64,000 nucleotides of DNA, from positions 1 to 64,000 of the forward strand of contig JADIYW010000009.1 of NCBI GenBank assembly GCA_016705125.1, in the 5' to 3' direction. The translations under genes were made by a program, and so were the position numbers. Origin of the DNA: Bacteroidota bacterium. GTDB taxonomy: Bacteria > Bacteroidota > Bacteroidia > Chitinophagales > JADIYW01. Positions 1 to 8,543 of the stretch are shown piece by piece (position 1 is the stretch's first letter; every line of letters begins with the position of its first letter). The notes beneath the pieces are model-generated. The model did no database searches. It had not been told where the DNA came from and was given only the letters and a program-made list of their open reading frames with translations.

Positions 1-159
1 ATATTCACCTATAATCTTTTTCCAACCTATAGAAAAATTCAATTCGCTCATTAAAAAAAATGTGGAAAACTCTATTTAAAATTTAACATACTTTCCTGCA
101 AAAAAACGCCTATCACCTATTACCTTAGCCTTCCTTTTCATCTCAAAATAAATCAGACC

Positions 160-1227
160 ATGCTTACAGATTTTCAAAGATCATTACAAAAATTATTGGA
201 TAAATATCCTCAATATAAAGCTGAAAAATCATTGTATGATGCCTTAAGTGAACTATTAGGTAAAGCCAGAAAAGAAGACGAAGATTACGAATGTAAGACA
301 GAAAGCATAGGTAGTATTGTAGCTAATAATATTCCAAACTTATTTGAAGAAAAAGAAAATACGCAAGCCATACTAACTGGTTTTAAGGAATTTGATAGCA
401 GGTTTGGTGGTTTATCAAAAGGAGAATTTACAATAATTGCAGGTCGGCCAGCTATGGGCAAATCTCTGTTGATGGTGAATCTTGCTTTAAATATGTTGCA
501 ATTGGATTATAGTGTTGCCTACTTCTCATTCGATTTGAATAAAACACATTTGCTAACGAGGTTTCTGGCATGTAAATCAGATGTTGAATCTAGCAAAATA
601 TTGCAAAACAAACTCTCTAATATAGAAAAAGAACTGGTAGAAAATGCTGCAGTTGAATTAAGTTCCAAAAAACTCTTTATCTGCGATACGGTGGTTTATA
701 AGATAGAAGCAATGGAAGAAGAATGCCGCCGTCTGGTAAAGGAACAGAAAGTTGCTGTTATTTTTATAGATTATCTACAAATGATAGATAACTTGATTAA
801 CATTGGTAGTTATTACAACCGAGATAGAGAAATAGGAAGAATCAGCAGAAAGTTCAAGAAATTAGCTATGGAATTGAACATTGCCATTATCTGTTCCAGT
901 CAGTTAAACCGCTCTGTGGAATCAAGAGGAGGCGAGAAAAAACCTTATTTACATGATTTAAGAGACAGTGGCAATATAGAACAAGATGCAGATAAGGTGA
1001 TTTTTATGTATCGTCCTGATTACTATGGATTAACCCACGATTATGAAGGAAATGACACCAAAAACTTGGTAGAACTTATTATTGCCAAAAATAGAAATGG
1101 TTGTATAGGCAGCATAAACCTATTGAGAACAGATAAATTTACTAAATTTGTTGATTATGAATACTATTTAGACGAAAGAACAATAGAAATAACAAAAGAT
1201 AGATTGAGTGATTTCGATTTTTTTTAA
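160..1227 (+). CDS. DnaB-type (SF4) helicase-domain ATPase next to a retron
   Basis: The 355-residue protein is essentially the C-terminal RecA-like ATPase domain of DnaB. It has Walker A GRPAMGKS (about residues 95-102), Walker B IFIDYLQM (201-208), a sensor-like ICSSQLNRSVESR segment and the DLRDSGNIEQDAD signature. The helical N-terminal domain of replicative DnaB (about 150 residues) is replaced by roughly 60 unrelated residues, so this is probably not the cell's replicative helicase. The stop codon lies 10 nt before the retron RNA and 183 nt before the RT gene on the same strand, so the three are probably one transcript. That makes it a candidate retron partner or effector. The ATPase fold is clear; the role in the retron is inferred from position only. 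Confidence 0.8.
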   Translation: MLTDFQRSLQKLLDKYPQYKAEKSLYDALSELLGKARKEDEDYECKTESIGSIVANNIPNLFEEKENTQAILTGFKEFDSRFGGLSKGEFTIIAGRPAMGKSLLMVNLALNMLQLDYSVAYFSFDLNKTHLLTRFLACKSDVESSKILQNKLSNIEKELVENAAVELSSKKLFICDTVVYKIEAMEEECRRLVKEQKVAVIFIDYLQMIDNLINIGSYYNRDREIGRISRKFKKLAMELNIAIICSSQLNRSVESRGGEKKPYLHDLRDSGNIEQDADKVIFMYRPDYYGLTHDYEGNDTKNLVELIIAKNRNGCIGSINLLRTDKFTKFVDYEYYLDERTIEITKDRLSDFDFF

Positions 1228-1237
1228 TATAAACATG

Positions 1238-1395
1238 GAGAACCGTTGCCTAAAAATTATGAGTCAAAAGAATAATGACTTTGTGGTTGTGTACCTGCAA
1301 CCCACTACCAAATGGTAGGTATAGGTGTTATACCATCGTTACACTACGTTTCACGATGGTATAACACGGGAAATAGATAATGCGCAACGGTTCTC
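1238..1395 (+). ncRNA. Retron msr-msd non-coding RNA
   Basis: The segment is bounded by a perfect 12-bp inverted repeat, GAGAACCGTTGC at 1238-1249 and its complement at 1384-1395, the a1/a2 pairing expected of a retron. Inside are three short msr-like hairpins: AGTCA/TGACT (1262-1280), GGTTG/CAACC (1285-1302) and CTACCA/TGGTAG (1305-1318). They are followed by a perfect 15-bp stem with a 13-nt loop, GTGTTATACCATCGT at 1325-1339 with 1353-1367, which is the expected msd hairpin. The RT start codon lies 15 nt downstream. The exact branching guanosine and the ends of the msDNA cannot be fixed by eye. Confidence 0.88.
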
Positions 1396-1410
1396 TCTAA
1401 TTTTTACAAC

Positions 1411-2517
1411 ATGAACAACAGAAAAGAGATGGCAAGGCGATGGAGAAAAAAGTATGTTTCTGCTGATACAAATCGCTTTAAATTTAATAAAAAAGCACGC
1501 CAAAAACATACGTTTAATGCCTTGCATTTGCTGAGCCTTGAAAATGAAAATCAGCTATGCCGAATGTTGGATATACAGCTTGGTTCTTTATCCAATGTTA
1601 TCAACAATCCAGCATATCAATCTTTTGAAATTCCAAAGAAAAAAGGAGGAAAACGCAACATCGATGCACCCGATGATGAATTGAAAAATATACAACAAAA
1701 ACTAAATTTCTTTTTAAATGCATATTATTTGATGATAAAACCGAATGCTGTTTTCGGTTTTGTAATACGACCTTCTGAATATGGCAAAATATGTGCAATT
1801 GCCCAAAATGCCAAACAGCATGTAGGCAAATATCAAGTGTTGAATGTCGATATCAAAGATTTTTTTCCTTCAATAAATGCTGCACAAGTTAGAGCATTAT
1901 TTCAATCAGAAATATTTCAGTACGACGAACACTTGGCTACATTGCTAGCGCTGCTCACTACCTACAAAGGGAAATTACCCATTGGAGCGCCTTCTTCGCC
2001 AGCAATATCAAATTTTATATGCCAACAATTAGATGATGAGCTGCAACTATTATGCAATGCAAAAGAAATTGCATACACAAGATATGCAGATGATTTAACT
2101 TTTTCATCGTCTGTAAAAATAGACACAGACTTCATTTTGGATATTGTTTCAATTATAAATAAACACCACTTTCGCATTAATGAAAAGAAATTTAGAATAC
2201 AATCGGAAAATCGGAAACAAACCGTAACTGGCCTTGTGGTGAACCAAAAAGTAAATATAGACAGGAAATATATTCGCAACTTGAGGGCTATACTCCACGA
2301 CATAAGGTTGAATGGCGTAGAAGAAGCAGCAAAAAACCATTTTAAATTAAAACAAAGACCTAACGACACAACCATAAACTATTTTATAAACCGATTAGGT
2401 GGATTGATTAATTTTGTAGGACAAGTGAGAGGTAACCAGGATTTTATATATTATCGCTTTAAAGGAACTTTTGATGAATTGTTCGCATCGCGTTTGAAAC
2501 AACCAAAATATTTTTAG
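1411..2517 (+). CDS. Retron-type reverse transcriptase
   Basis: This 368-residue RT should copy part of the adjacent msr-msd RNA into branched msDNA. Visible landmarks are the retron-specific NAxxH motif as NAKQH (about 133-137), catalytic motif A NVDIKDFFPSI (145-155), GAPSSPAISN (192-201), the active site YTRYADDLTFSS (222-233), and the second retron hallmark VTG in VTGLVVNQ (272-279). Length is typical of a stand-alone retron RT with no fused effector domain. Retrons act as anti-phage systems in which msDNA and RT hold a partner protein in check; the only close neighbour that could be that partner is the DnaB-type ATPase upstream. Confidence 0.92.
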   Translation: MNNRKEMARRWRKKYVSADTNRFKFNKKARQKHTFNALHLLSLENENQLCRMLDIQLGSLSNVINNPAYQSFEIPKKKGGKRNIDAPDDELKNIQQKLNFFLNAYYLMIKPNAVFGFVIRPSEYGKICAIAQNAKQHVGKYQVLNVDIKDFFPSINAAQVRALFQSEIFQYDEHLATLLALLTTYKGKLPIGAPSSPAISNFICQQLDDELQLLCNAKEIAYTRYADDLTFSSSVKIDTDFILDIVSIINKHHFRINEKKFRIQSENRKQTVTGLVVNQKVNIDRKYIRNLRAILHDIRLNGVEEAAKNHFKLKQRPNDTTINYFINRLGGLINFVGQVRGNQDFIYYRFKGTFDELFASRLKQPKYF

Positions 2518-2631
2518 CGCGTACAACAAAATAATAGCACTAAAAAATTAAAAATAGATTAAACCCAAATTAAGCAATCATAAAACAGTTGAAGTAATAC
2601 CAAATTCAAAAAGTATGATAAATCGTACTTT

Positions 2632-2863
2632 TTCCCTATCGGTTGGTGTCCTCACCAACCGAAATACCGAAATGTTTCAAAATACCAAACTCATCAATAC
2701 CATTTTCATAAAACGAAGCACTGCTCCATCTGTAATCTTCTGGTAATTCCCTATCGGTTGGTGTCCTCACCAACCGAAATACCGAATTGTTTCAAAATAC
2801 CAAACTCATCAATACCATTTTCATAAAACGAAGCACTGCTCCATCTGTAATCTTCTGGTAATT
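2632..2863. repeat. 115-bp tandem duplication of the RAYT 3' end with REP palindrome
   Basis: Two head-to-tail copies, offset by exactly 115 bp (about 2632-2746 and 2747-2861), differ at one visible position. Each holds a REP-like palindrome (TCGGTTGGTG, short TCCT loop, complement) at 2639-2662 and 2754-2777, plus the last codons of the transposase gene. The gene's stop codon falls inside the second palindrome, so the duplicated unit joins coding tail and REP element. Confidence 0.9.
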
Positions 2864-3320
2864 TTGCCAACTGCCATTTTTCGGTTGTTGGATTTAAGTG
2901 TATATAATCTAACTTTTGATAAAAGATCTTTTCAGAATCTATTGGAATTGCCAAAGGGTCACGTTTCCAGAACTGAAATGACCTGTCCTTTTTATCAGAT
3001 TTAAATTGTTGTAGCAAGTCCACATTAGTTTCATTCAAGTATTTTTTAAATTGATGTCCGGTATATTTTGTGAAACTTCCTGCAGGGCTTTCTTTGCCAT
3101 TTGGTTGTAAAATATTCCAAAGTAAATGAATGTGATTTGGCATAATTACATAACCATATATTTCAATCAGTTTATTTTCTGTAAGATATTGCCAAGAACT
3201 AATTAAAGTTAGTTTTAATTTATCATCATATAATAAATTTTTAAATCCATAAATAGTATCTGTATAAAAATAACATTGTGCTATTTCCATTTGTCCTTGC
3301 CGTTTATGAAATATATTCAT
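2751..3320 (-). CDS. REP-associated tyrosine transposase (RAYT, IS200-like Y1)
   Basis: This 189-residue Y1-type HUH nuclease has the metal-binding HxH in VIMPNHIHLLW (about 58-68). The probable catalytic tyrosine is in QKLDYIHLNP (about Y139), and a conserved C-terminal block DYRWSSASFYE follows. RAYTs process REP palindromes rather than classical IS ends. The gene lies between REP-like palindromes at 2639-2777 and 3341-3511, and its C-terminal residues (VGEDTNR) are encoded by one of them. The frame is intact. Its flanking duplication and a neighbouring remnant suggest past mobility at this site. Confidence 0.85.
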   Translation of the reverse strand: MNIFHKRQGQMEIAQCYFYTDTIYGFKNLLYDDKLKLTLISSWQYLTENKLIEIYGYVIMPNHIHLLWNILQPNGKESPAGSFTKYTGHQFKKYLNETNVDLLQQFKSDKKDRSFQFWKRDPLAIPIDSEKIFYQKLDYIHLNPTTEKWQLAKLPEDYRWSSASFYENGIDEFGILKQFGISVGEDTNR

Positions 3321-3340
3321 TGTGCAAAAATAATAATTTT

Positions 3341-3511
3341 TCGGTTGGTGAAGACACCTACCGATAGTAGGAACAACATTTTGCCAACTGCCATTTTTCA
3401 GTTGTTGGATTTAAGTGTATATAATCTAACTTTCTAACTTTGTTTTTTCGGTCGGTGAAGACACCAACCGATAGTGGTAATGTTTTTTCGGTCGGTGGGG
3501 ACACCGACCGA
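3341..3511. repeat. Cluster of three REP-like palindromes
   Basis: Three related 24-bp palindromes at 3341-3364, 3448-3471 and 3488-3511 share the form TCGGT(T/C)GGTG, a four-base loop, then CACC(A/T/G)ACCGA. The last is perfectly self-complementary outside its loop. They match the two palindromes at 2639-2662 and 2754-2777. They are probable substrates of the adjacent RAYT and may also act as transcript-end hairpins. Confidence 0.85.
3378..3433 (-). pseudogene. Remnant of a second RAYT copy
   Basis: About 56 bp match the interior of the RAYT gene (starting near 2862) with one visible mismatch. They encode the KLDYIHLNPTTEKWQLAK segment that includes the putative catalytic tyrosine. The fragment sits between two REP palindromes and has no gene start, so it is a deletion remnant of another copy. 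Confidence 0.8.
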
Positions 3512-3555
3512 TGGTGGTAATGTTTTTCAAGAAAAGAATTCAATCAGAATATGTC

Positions 3556-3936
3556 CTAAAAAAAATCCCTCAATCCCTTAAAATAAACATAATTCCAACC
3601 ATCTACAATATCTTGATATGCCTCATCGGGGATATTAGTATGCCTCAATTCGACAGATGTTCCCTCTTCGTCTTTGTGTAGTTTGATGGTAACGATGGAT
3701 GGATTATCAGGATTTTCATCTCCAAAATACCACTCTTGCACAATCATTTTATTTTCAATAAATTCCAAATTCCTGCCAACCAAACTCCCATCTAATAAAG
3801 AAAATTCGCTGTTCGGTTCTGTACTCATTTCAGCCTTTTCGCCTGTCCAAAGTTCGATGGTAAATGGATTCGTAAGCGCTAAATATACTTCTTCACTAGA
3901 AGCATTTATGATATAGTATTTCTTAAAATCTTTCAT
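3556..3936 (-). CDS. SRPBCC / AHSA1-like domain protein
   Basis: This 126-residue single-domain protein has the START/AHSA1-type lipid- or ligand-binding fold. Typical landmarks are the opening strand and helix (YYIINASSEEVYLALTNP), LWTGEKAEM and a C-terminal long helix ending YFKGLRDFF. Members are small cytosolic proteins whose ligands are mostly unknown. A second SRPBCC gene follows upstream on the same strand after about 70 bp, so the two may be co-transcribed. No specific substrate can be assigned. Confidence 0.7.
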   Translation of the reverse strand: MKDFKKYYIINASSEEVYLALTNPFTIELWTGEKAEMSTEPNSEFSLLDGSLVGRNLEFIENKMIVQEWYFGDENPDNPSIVTIKLHKDEEGTSVELRHTNIPDEAYQDIVDGWNYVYFKGLRDFF

Positions 3937-4004
3937 TTAGTCGCAAAAGTATAAAAAAAAATAAGGTTTTGATTAAACATTACTAAAGTGAAGAAAATTG
4001 CTCT

Positions 4005-4442
4005 CTAAATTTCCATTCCTTCCAAAACCATATTCCAGGCTTTATCAAAATAATTGTAAACCAATTCCCAATCATCTCCTTCTGGCCAACCTATATGCGA
4101 CAATTTAATTTTTGTCTGATTTTCGGCAATCGGTAAAAACTGCACCACCACCCAGGTTTTGTCTCCTGAATTTCGGATGCTCTCAAAATGTGGCGGGGCA
4201 TTCCACGAAAATGAAAGCATTTCCCGTGGAAGAAACGACAATATTTTACATGTTTCACTTCCCCTTAATCCAACTGGATTATCCATCAAAAAATAGATTT
4301 CGAAGTTACCACCAATCTCTAGTTCAATTTTATTGTCTCGACCAAAAAAAGTTTTTAAGCCTTCATGTGTAGTCCATTTACTCCATGATTCTGTGAGTGA
4401 AAATGGCACAATTCGTTCTTTCTGTATTAGCTTATTTGTCAT
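4005..4442 (-). CDS. SRPBCC / AHSA1-like domain protein
   Basis: This SRPBCC-fold protein is related to activator-of-Hsp90-homologue-1 domains. It opens IVPFSLTESWSKWTTHEGLKTFF, has FSWNAPPHF in the middle and ends with a helix YFDKAWNMVLEGMEI. The frame is open to 4466, but the upstream ATG there adds only MNLKSHPT, so the ATG at 4442 (MTNKLIQKE) is the likelier start. Ligand unknown. It probably forms a unit with the neighbouring SRPBCC gene. Confidence 0.65.
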   Translation of the reverse strand: MTNKLIQKERIVPFSLTESWSKWTTHEGLKTFFGRDNKIELEIGGNFEIYFLMDNPVGLRGSETCKILSFLPREMLSFSWNAPPHFESIRNSGDKTWVVVQFLPIAENQTKIKLSHIGWPEGDDWELVYNYFDKAWNMVLEGMEI

Positions 4443-4521
4443 TGTAGGATGAGATTTTAGATTCAAGACGTGAGATGTGAGAAAATATTAAACACTTAAC
4501 ATTAAACATTAAACATTAGTG

Positions 4522-6471
4522 TTACTTCGGTTCAAAAATAATTTTTATTTTATTAAAATCTGCCGCTGAATTAATTACCTTCCTAAACGTATCAATATCC
4601 TTTTTTGGAAGTGTAACTATATCATAAAACTCTTTACAAACAATTTTAATTTCATTATTTTCGATTGTATAATTACTTACAAATCCGTAAGCATCTTCGT
4701 CTTTTTCATTTTTAAAAACGTTATTTATCAAAATACCCTCTAATCCATTGGCTTTAAAACCTTCTGGAATTGTGATATTAATAATCCTTAAATATTGGTG
4801 AGGAAAATCCATATCAATATCTGATTGACGCTCCTTTTCTTGATACATTTCTACTTGTTCACCAATTATATCGCCTACATTAAAAATATATTTTTTACCC
4901 GCCTTTTCGAGCAATGAGCCTATTTCCATTTTTCCTTCAACGGTAAACGGCTTGTTAGTATAAATATCATCAATAGTTGTATTACTTACTTTACTACTTG
5001 ATATTTCTCCATCAGCACCTGAATTTTTCAATAAATTTTCGGTAAATTCCTTTTTGTCAGCTTCGTCCATCAAATTCCAATAAGGCTGAATACCTGTAGA
5101 AGTATAACCGCCCATGCTTCTTTTCACCTCTAAAAATGCAAAATCCATTTCCTTAGGGAAACTTACATTTACATACATATCGTCACTATGCTCTTTTATA
5201 TCTACTCCAGGAATTTGCTTAATTCTATAGCCAGTATATGGACTTTTAAAATCTCCATTAAAAGTTAGAAATAAGCCATTATTGTACAAATCCTCGATAG
5301 GAATGGTGCCGAATCGCATGGCAAAATTACTTGGATCTAAATATTTTTTAAGCGTTGAAAAGTAAAACAAATAATTTTGAAGGCTATTATACGTTGGAAA
5401 ATCAGGATCTAGAAGAATTTTAGACCTATCCGCAGTAACCACCAACTGATGATTCACTTCTGCAACGGTAAATAATAAAGCGAATAAATTTTTAAATCCT
5501 TCTTCACTGGCAAACTTAGATTTAAATATTTCTCCAGGAATCTCAAACTGATCTCCATTTGCATCTTGCAATTGAATTTTTTCCTTAACCGCTTTTTCTA
5601 TCGCTTTTATTTTTTCTGTTTCTGTTTTTTCTTTTAATCCAAGTGGTTTCAAAAATGCCTTTGCTAAACTCTTTTCTTTAGAAGTAAACTTATATGTTCT
5701 TTCCGAAATTAGGTCTGCCGCATCTTGCCAAGTAAAAACTTTACCTTTGCCTATTACTTCATCAAATTTGTACTCAACTCGAGTAAGATAAGCATTATAA
5801 TAAGCATATTGTTCTTCATATAATGGCGGCAAATCTTTAAAATCAATTGTTGCTATCCGTTGATCGCTCGAATTATCCTCCTCAATTTCAGGGCAATTAT
5901 TATACCCCTTAACTTGAAATTTGAATAAATCAGGATAAACTAACTTAAACTGTCCTGACCTTAATGGTATATCCGTTTGAAAAGTTTCTTTACCAAAATA
6001 CTCCACATCTTCTTGGGCAATATAAATATATTCGATAATACTACCATTTACTACTCCTTCTAAAGCAACAATTTTGTAAGCACCTTTATCCTCCACATTA
6101 GGTAATTCTTTTATGTTTTCTTTGTCAATTACCTTTATCGTTTTATCAGGCAACATAGTCCTTGCTTTGAATTTAACCAATTTAATAGTATTGTATGATG
6201 GGATATAAATTTTATTATACTCGTCAACGGCCTTTTCTTGATTTACAAAAATTACCTTATGCACTAAAGTGTTAAATTTAAGCAAGCCATTTTCATCTTT
6301 AAAGTACTCCCTAATTCTATTGTCTTTCAGTATAATGGCGTCCAATTTTTTATCCTCATCGCTAATATAAAAACTATCTACACTTCCCCAATTGTAAGTA
6401 CGATTTGCAAAATCTTGACCTTTAACATTAATAGTTAAAAGAAAAATAACGCTTAATAGAATTAATCTCAT
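4522..6471 (-). CDS. Secreted DUF3857 protein with degenerate transglutaminase region
   Basis: This 649-residue protein starts with a signal peptide (about residues 1-18) followed by a DUF3857 beta-rich domain; GSIIEYIYIAQEDVEYFG is typical. A transglutaminase-like region follows. Where the next gene carries the catalytic GDCKG, this one reads ASEEGFKNLF, so the nucleophilic cysteine is missing and the domain is probably non-enzymatic. It lies 21 bp downstream of a homologue with an apparently intact active site, which suggests a pair in one operon acting at the cell envelope. The substrate is unknown. Confidence 0.72.
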   Translation of the reverse strand: MRLILLSVIFLLTINVKGQDFANRTYNWGSVDSFYISDEDKKLDAIILKDNRIREYFKDENGLLKFNTLVHKVIFVNQEKAVDEYNKIYIPSYNTIKLVKFKARTMLPDKTIKVIDKENIKELPNVEDKGAYKIVALEGVVNGSIIEYIYIAQEDVEYFGKETFQTDIPLRSGQFKLVYPDLFKFQVKGYNNCPEIEEDNSSDQRIATIDFKDLPPLYEEQYAYYNAYLTRVEYKFDEVIGKGKVFTWQDAADLISERTYKFTSKEKSLAKAFLKPLGLKEKTETEKIKAIEKAVKEKIQLQDANGDQFEIPGEIFKSKFASEEGFKNLFALLFTVAEVNHQLVVTADRSKILLDPDFPTYNSLQNYLFYFSTLKKYLDPSNFAMRFGTIPIEDLYNNGLFLTFNGDFKSPYTGYRIKQIPGVDIKEHSDDMYVNVSFPKEMDFAFLEVKRSMGGYTSTGIQPYWNLMDEADKKEFTENLLKNSGADGEISSSKVSNTTIDDIYTNKPFTVEGKMEIGSLLEKAGKKYIFNVGDIIGEQVEMYQEKERQSDIDMDFPHQYLRIINITIPEGFKANGLEGILINNVFKNEKDEDAYGFVSNYTIENNEIKIVCKEFYDIVTLPKKDIDTFRKVINSAADFNKIKIIFEPK

Positions 6472-6492
6472 TTCTTATTGTTTTAAATTTTT

Positions 6493-8412
6493 TTATTGTT
6501 TTTTAAGCACTACCACTTCCTTGTAGGCACTATTTAATTGTTTAATCATCGAATTCCATTTTTCAAAAGCCCCAGTAGGAATTAAAAGGGTATTCATCCA
6601 AGTTTTCTTTTCGAGTAATAATTTATTACCATTTGTTGTATAATGAATCGAGAATCCAAAATCATTGTTTTCAAATTTCTTATCTTCAGGTAAATAATCT
6701 ACCTTAAATCCAGCAGGTATTTCTAATTCTACTTGGTCTACATTTTCAAAAAGAAAATCCATCTCCACGGAAAGTTTTCGCTGTTCTGGATTTATCTGAG
6801 ATTCTTTCCAAAATTTATCCAAATTTAAATTTATGTAGTATTCATCTTCAGATTTTTTGATGTAATCGGGAATTTTAAATTCATAGTTAAACAGTAAAGT
6901 GTCAGACCTTTCTGGGATTCCTCTTATTTTGTAGTCTAAAATTTGAAACTTATTATTTCCTGCTTGCAAATGGTCTTTCATTACCTCTCCCCATTTGTTT
7001 TCGGGCATGGCTCTAAGTTGATACACTTTAGTAAATTTTTGATAACCAGTAAACCCCATTGAACCTGTACCCAAAATCGTTTCATCATTTAATTTTACCT
7101 TCATTTTGGTATGTACCAAATTCTTTTCTTTAGGAACAATGGGTACAAATGCAGTTTCAAATTTGTTTTTTCCTAAGCCAATAATTGCTTGTTTTCCTTG
7201 AATCATTTCTGTTGGAAATCCATAGGTTAGATAAGTACTCGTACCGTCCAAAAACACCCATTTTCCATTGTCTTTTACCGCCGCAATCATGTGGTTGTCG
7301 CAGATTGGAGAAGGCACCTCATCATAAGTATACGCGATATCACGACTACCGATCCAAACCAAACTACTTTCTATTCCTGCATATTTACACATTGTTGTAA
7401 TAATGCTTGCCATTCCCTTGCAATCACCATATTTGCTATTGTAAACCGTAGCAGATTCGGCCGGAACAAATCCTTCCAAACCTGCTTCAAAGGCAATATA
7501 TTTTATATTGTTTTGTACCCAATAAAAAATTGCACTTGCTTTCTCCTGAATACTATTTTTATTGGCAACCAATTCCAACGACAATTTCTTTAGTTCCTCA
7601 TCGGTTTTTGAATTCACTTTTTCGGTTAAAGAATAATACCAATCATATAAATTATTTACGTCTTTGAGGTAAGTAATTTTTTTTCCATTAATTACTGCTT
7701 CTTGGATAAAGAAAATCACGTGTGGATAAATTTCACTTCTAGGTGGCGCTTGTCCTTCGTATTCCATTTTGGCATTATTATCCAAACTAAAAGTATATGT
7801 AGTAATCCCTTTAGAAACCGTCTCCACAAATTTTATCTTATCGGTGTTCTTTCCCATTAATTTATACGATACTACTACGTCTTTGGGAAATGAAATGGAA
7901 TAAGAGGATTGGAGAACAGGCAAATAAGAACCAAAAAAATAGGGCGGGACAAAACGAGGCTCTTTTAGTTTTTCATAATAATCAAGCCTTGCAATAGCAC
8001 CTTTGGTGAGTGAAGGAAAAATAAACTTTTTATAGCGTACATCATCATAAAAAACACTACCACTTAGACTAGCAATATCTTTTATCTCATCTACTTTTAT
8101 TTCTTTAAATTTATCTCCATTCGGAACAAGCGTTTTTGGATTTAAATTTAGTAATTCATGAAAAGAGGAGTATCCAATTTGTTTTTCGGCATAAGGTGCT
8201 GTATTTTCCTTTATCATTAGCATATCGCTAAAACTTTGGTTATAAATAACCAAGGAATCACCTTCAATCTTTATTTCTGAAATTTCTCTTTTGGACAAAT
8301 ATACGGCGTCTTCATCAGCAAATTTTTGAGCAACCGTAAGCATTTCAGTTGCCTTTTGTCCAAAAGCCAAAAGATTCAGAAAAGGTAAAATTATAACCAA
8401 GAGGCCTTTCAT
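6493..8412 (-). CDS. Secreted DUF3857 / transglutaminase-like protein
   Basis: This 639-residue protein has a signal peptide (about 1-18), a DUF3857 domain, then a transglutaminase-like core. The papain-like triad is visible as Cys331 in KYGDCKGMAS, His374 in CDNHMIAAVK and Asp389 in WVFLDGTS. Such proteins are common in Bacteroidota as envelope or periplasmic proteins; their substrates are undefined. It is the first gene of a likely two-gene operon whose second product has lost the catalytic cysteine. Confidence 0.8.
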   Translation of the reverse strand: MKGLLVIILPFLNLLAFGQKATEMLTVAQKFADEDAVYLSKREISEIKIEGDSLVIYNQSFSDMLMIKENTAPYAEKQIGYSSFHELLNLNPKTLVPNGDKFKEIKVDEIKDIASLSGSVFYDDVRYKKFIFPSLTKGAIARLDYYEKLKEPRFVPPYFFGSYLPVLQSSYSISFPKDVVVSYKLMGKNTDKIKFVETVSKGITTYTFSLDNNAKMEYEGQAPPRSEIYPHVIFFIQEAVINGKKITYLKDVNNLYDWYYSLTEKVNSKTDEELKKLSLELVANKNSIQEKASAIFYWVQNNIKYIAFEAGLEGFVPAESATVYNSKYGDCKGMASIITTMCKYAGIESSLVWIGSRDIAYTYDEVPSPICDNHMIAAVKDNGKWVFLDGTSTYLTYGFPTEMIQGKQAIIGLGKNKFETAFVPIVPKEKNLVHTKMKVKLNDETILGTGSMGFTGYQKFTKVYQLRAMPENKWGEVMKDHLQAGNNKFQILDYKIRGIPERSDTLLFNYEFKIPDYIKKSEDEYYINLNLDKFWKESQINPEQRKLSVEMDFLFENVDQVELEIPAGFKVDYLPEDKKFENNDFGFSIHYTTNGNKLLLEKKTWMNTLLIPTGAFEKWNSMIKQLNSAYKEVVVLKKQ

Positions 8413-8543
8413 ATCAAGTATTTAACAAGTAACTATAAAAACTATACCAATATTTTCTAAAGATAAAAAAAGGAAGAGTAAAATTGTTATTAAGCAAAAA
8501 AAATAAACAATTTTAAGATTTATCCTACTCCCAAACCCAAATA

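Noticed and set aside
2751..3320. A complete IS200/IS605 insertion sequence
   Set aside because: No IS-type subterminal ends or tnpB; REP palindromes and protein motifs point to a RAYT.
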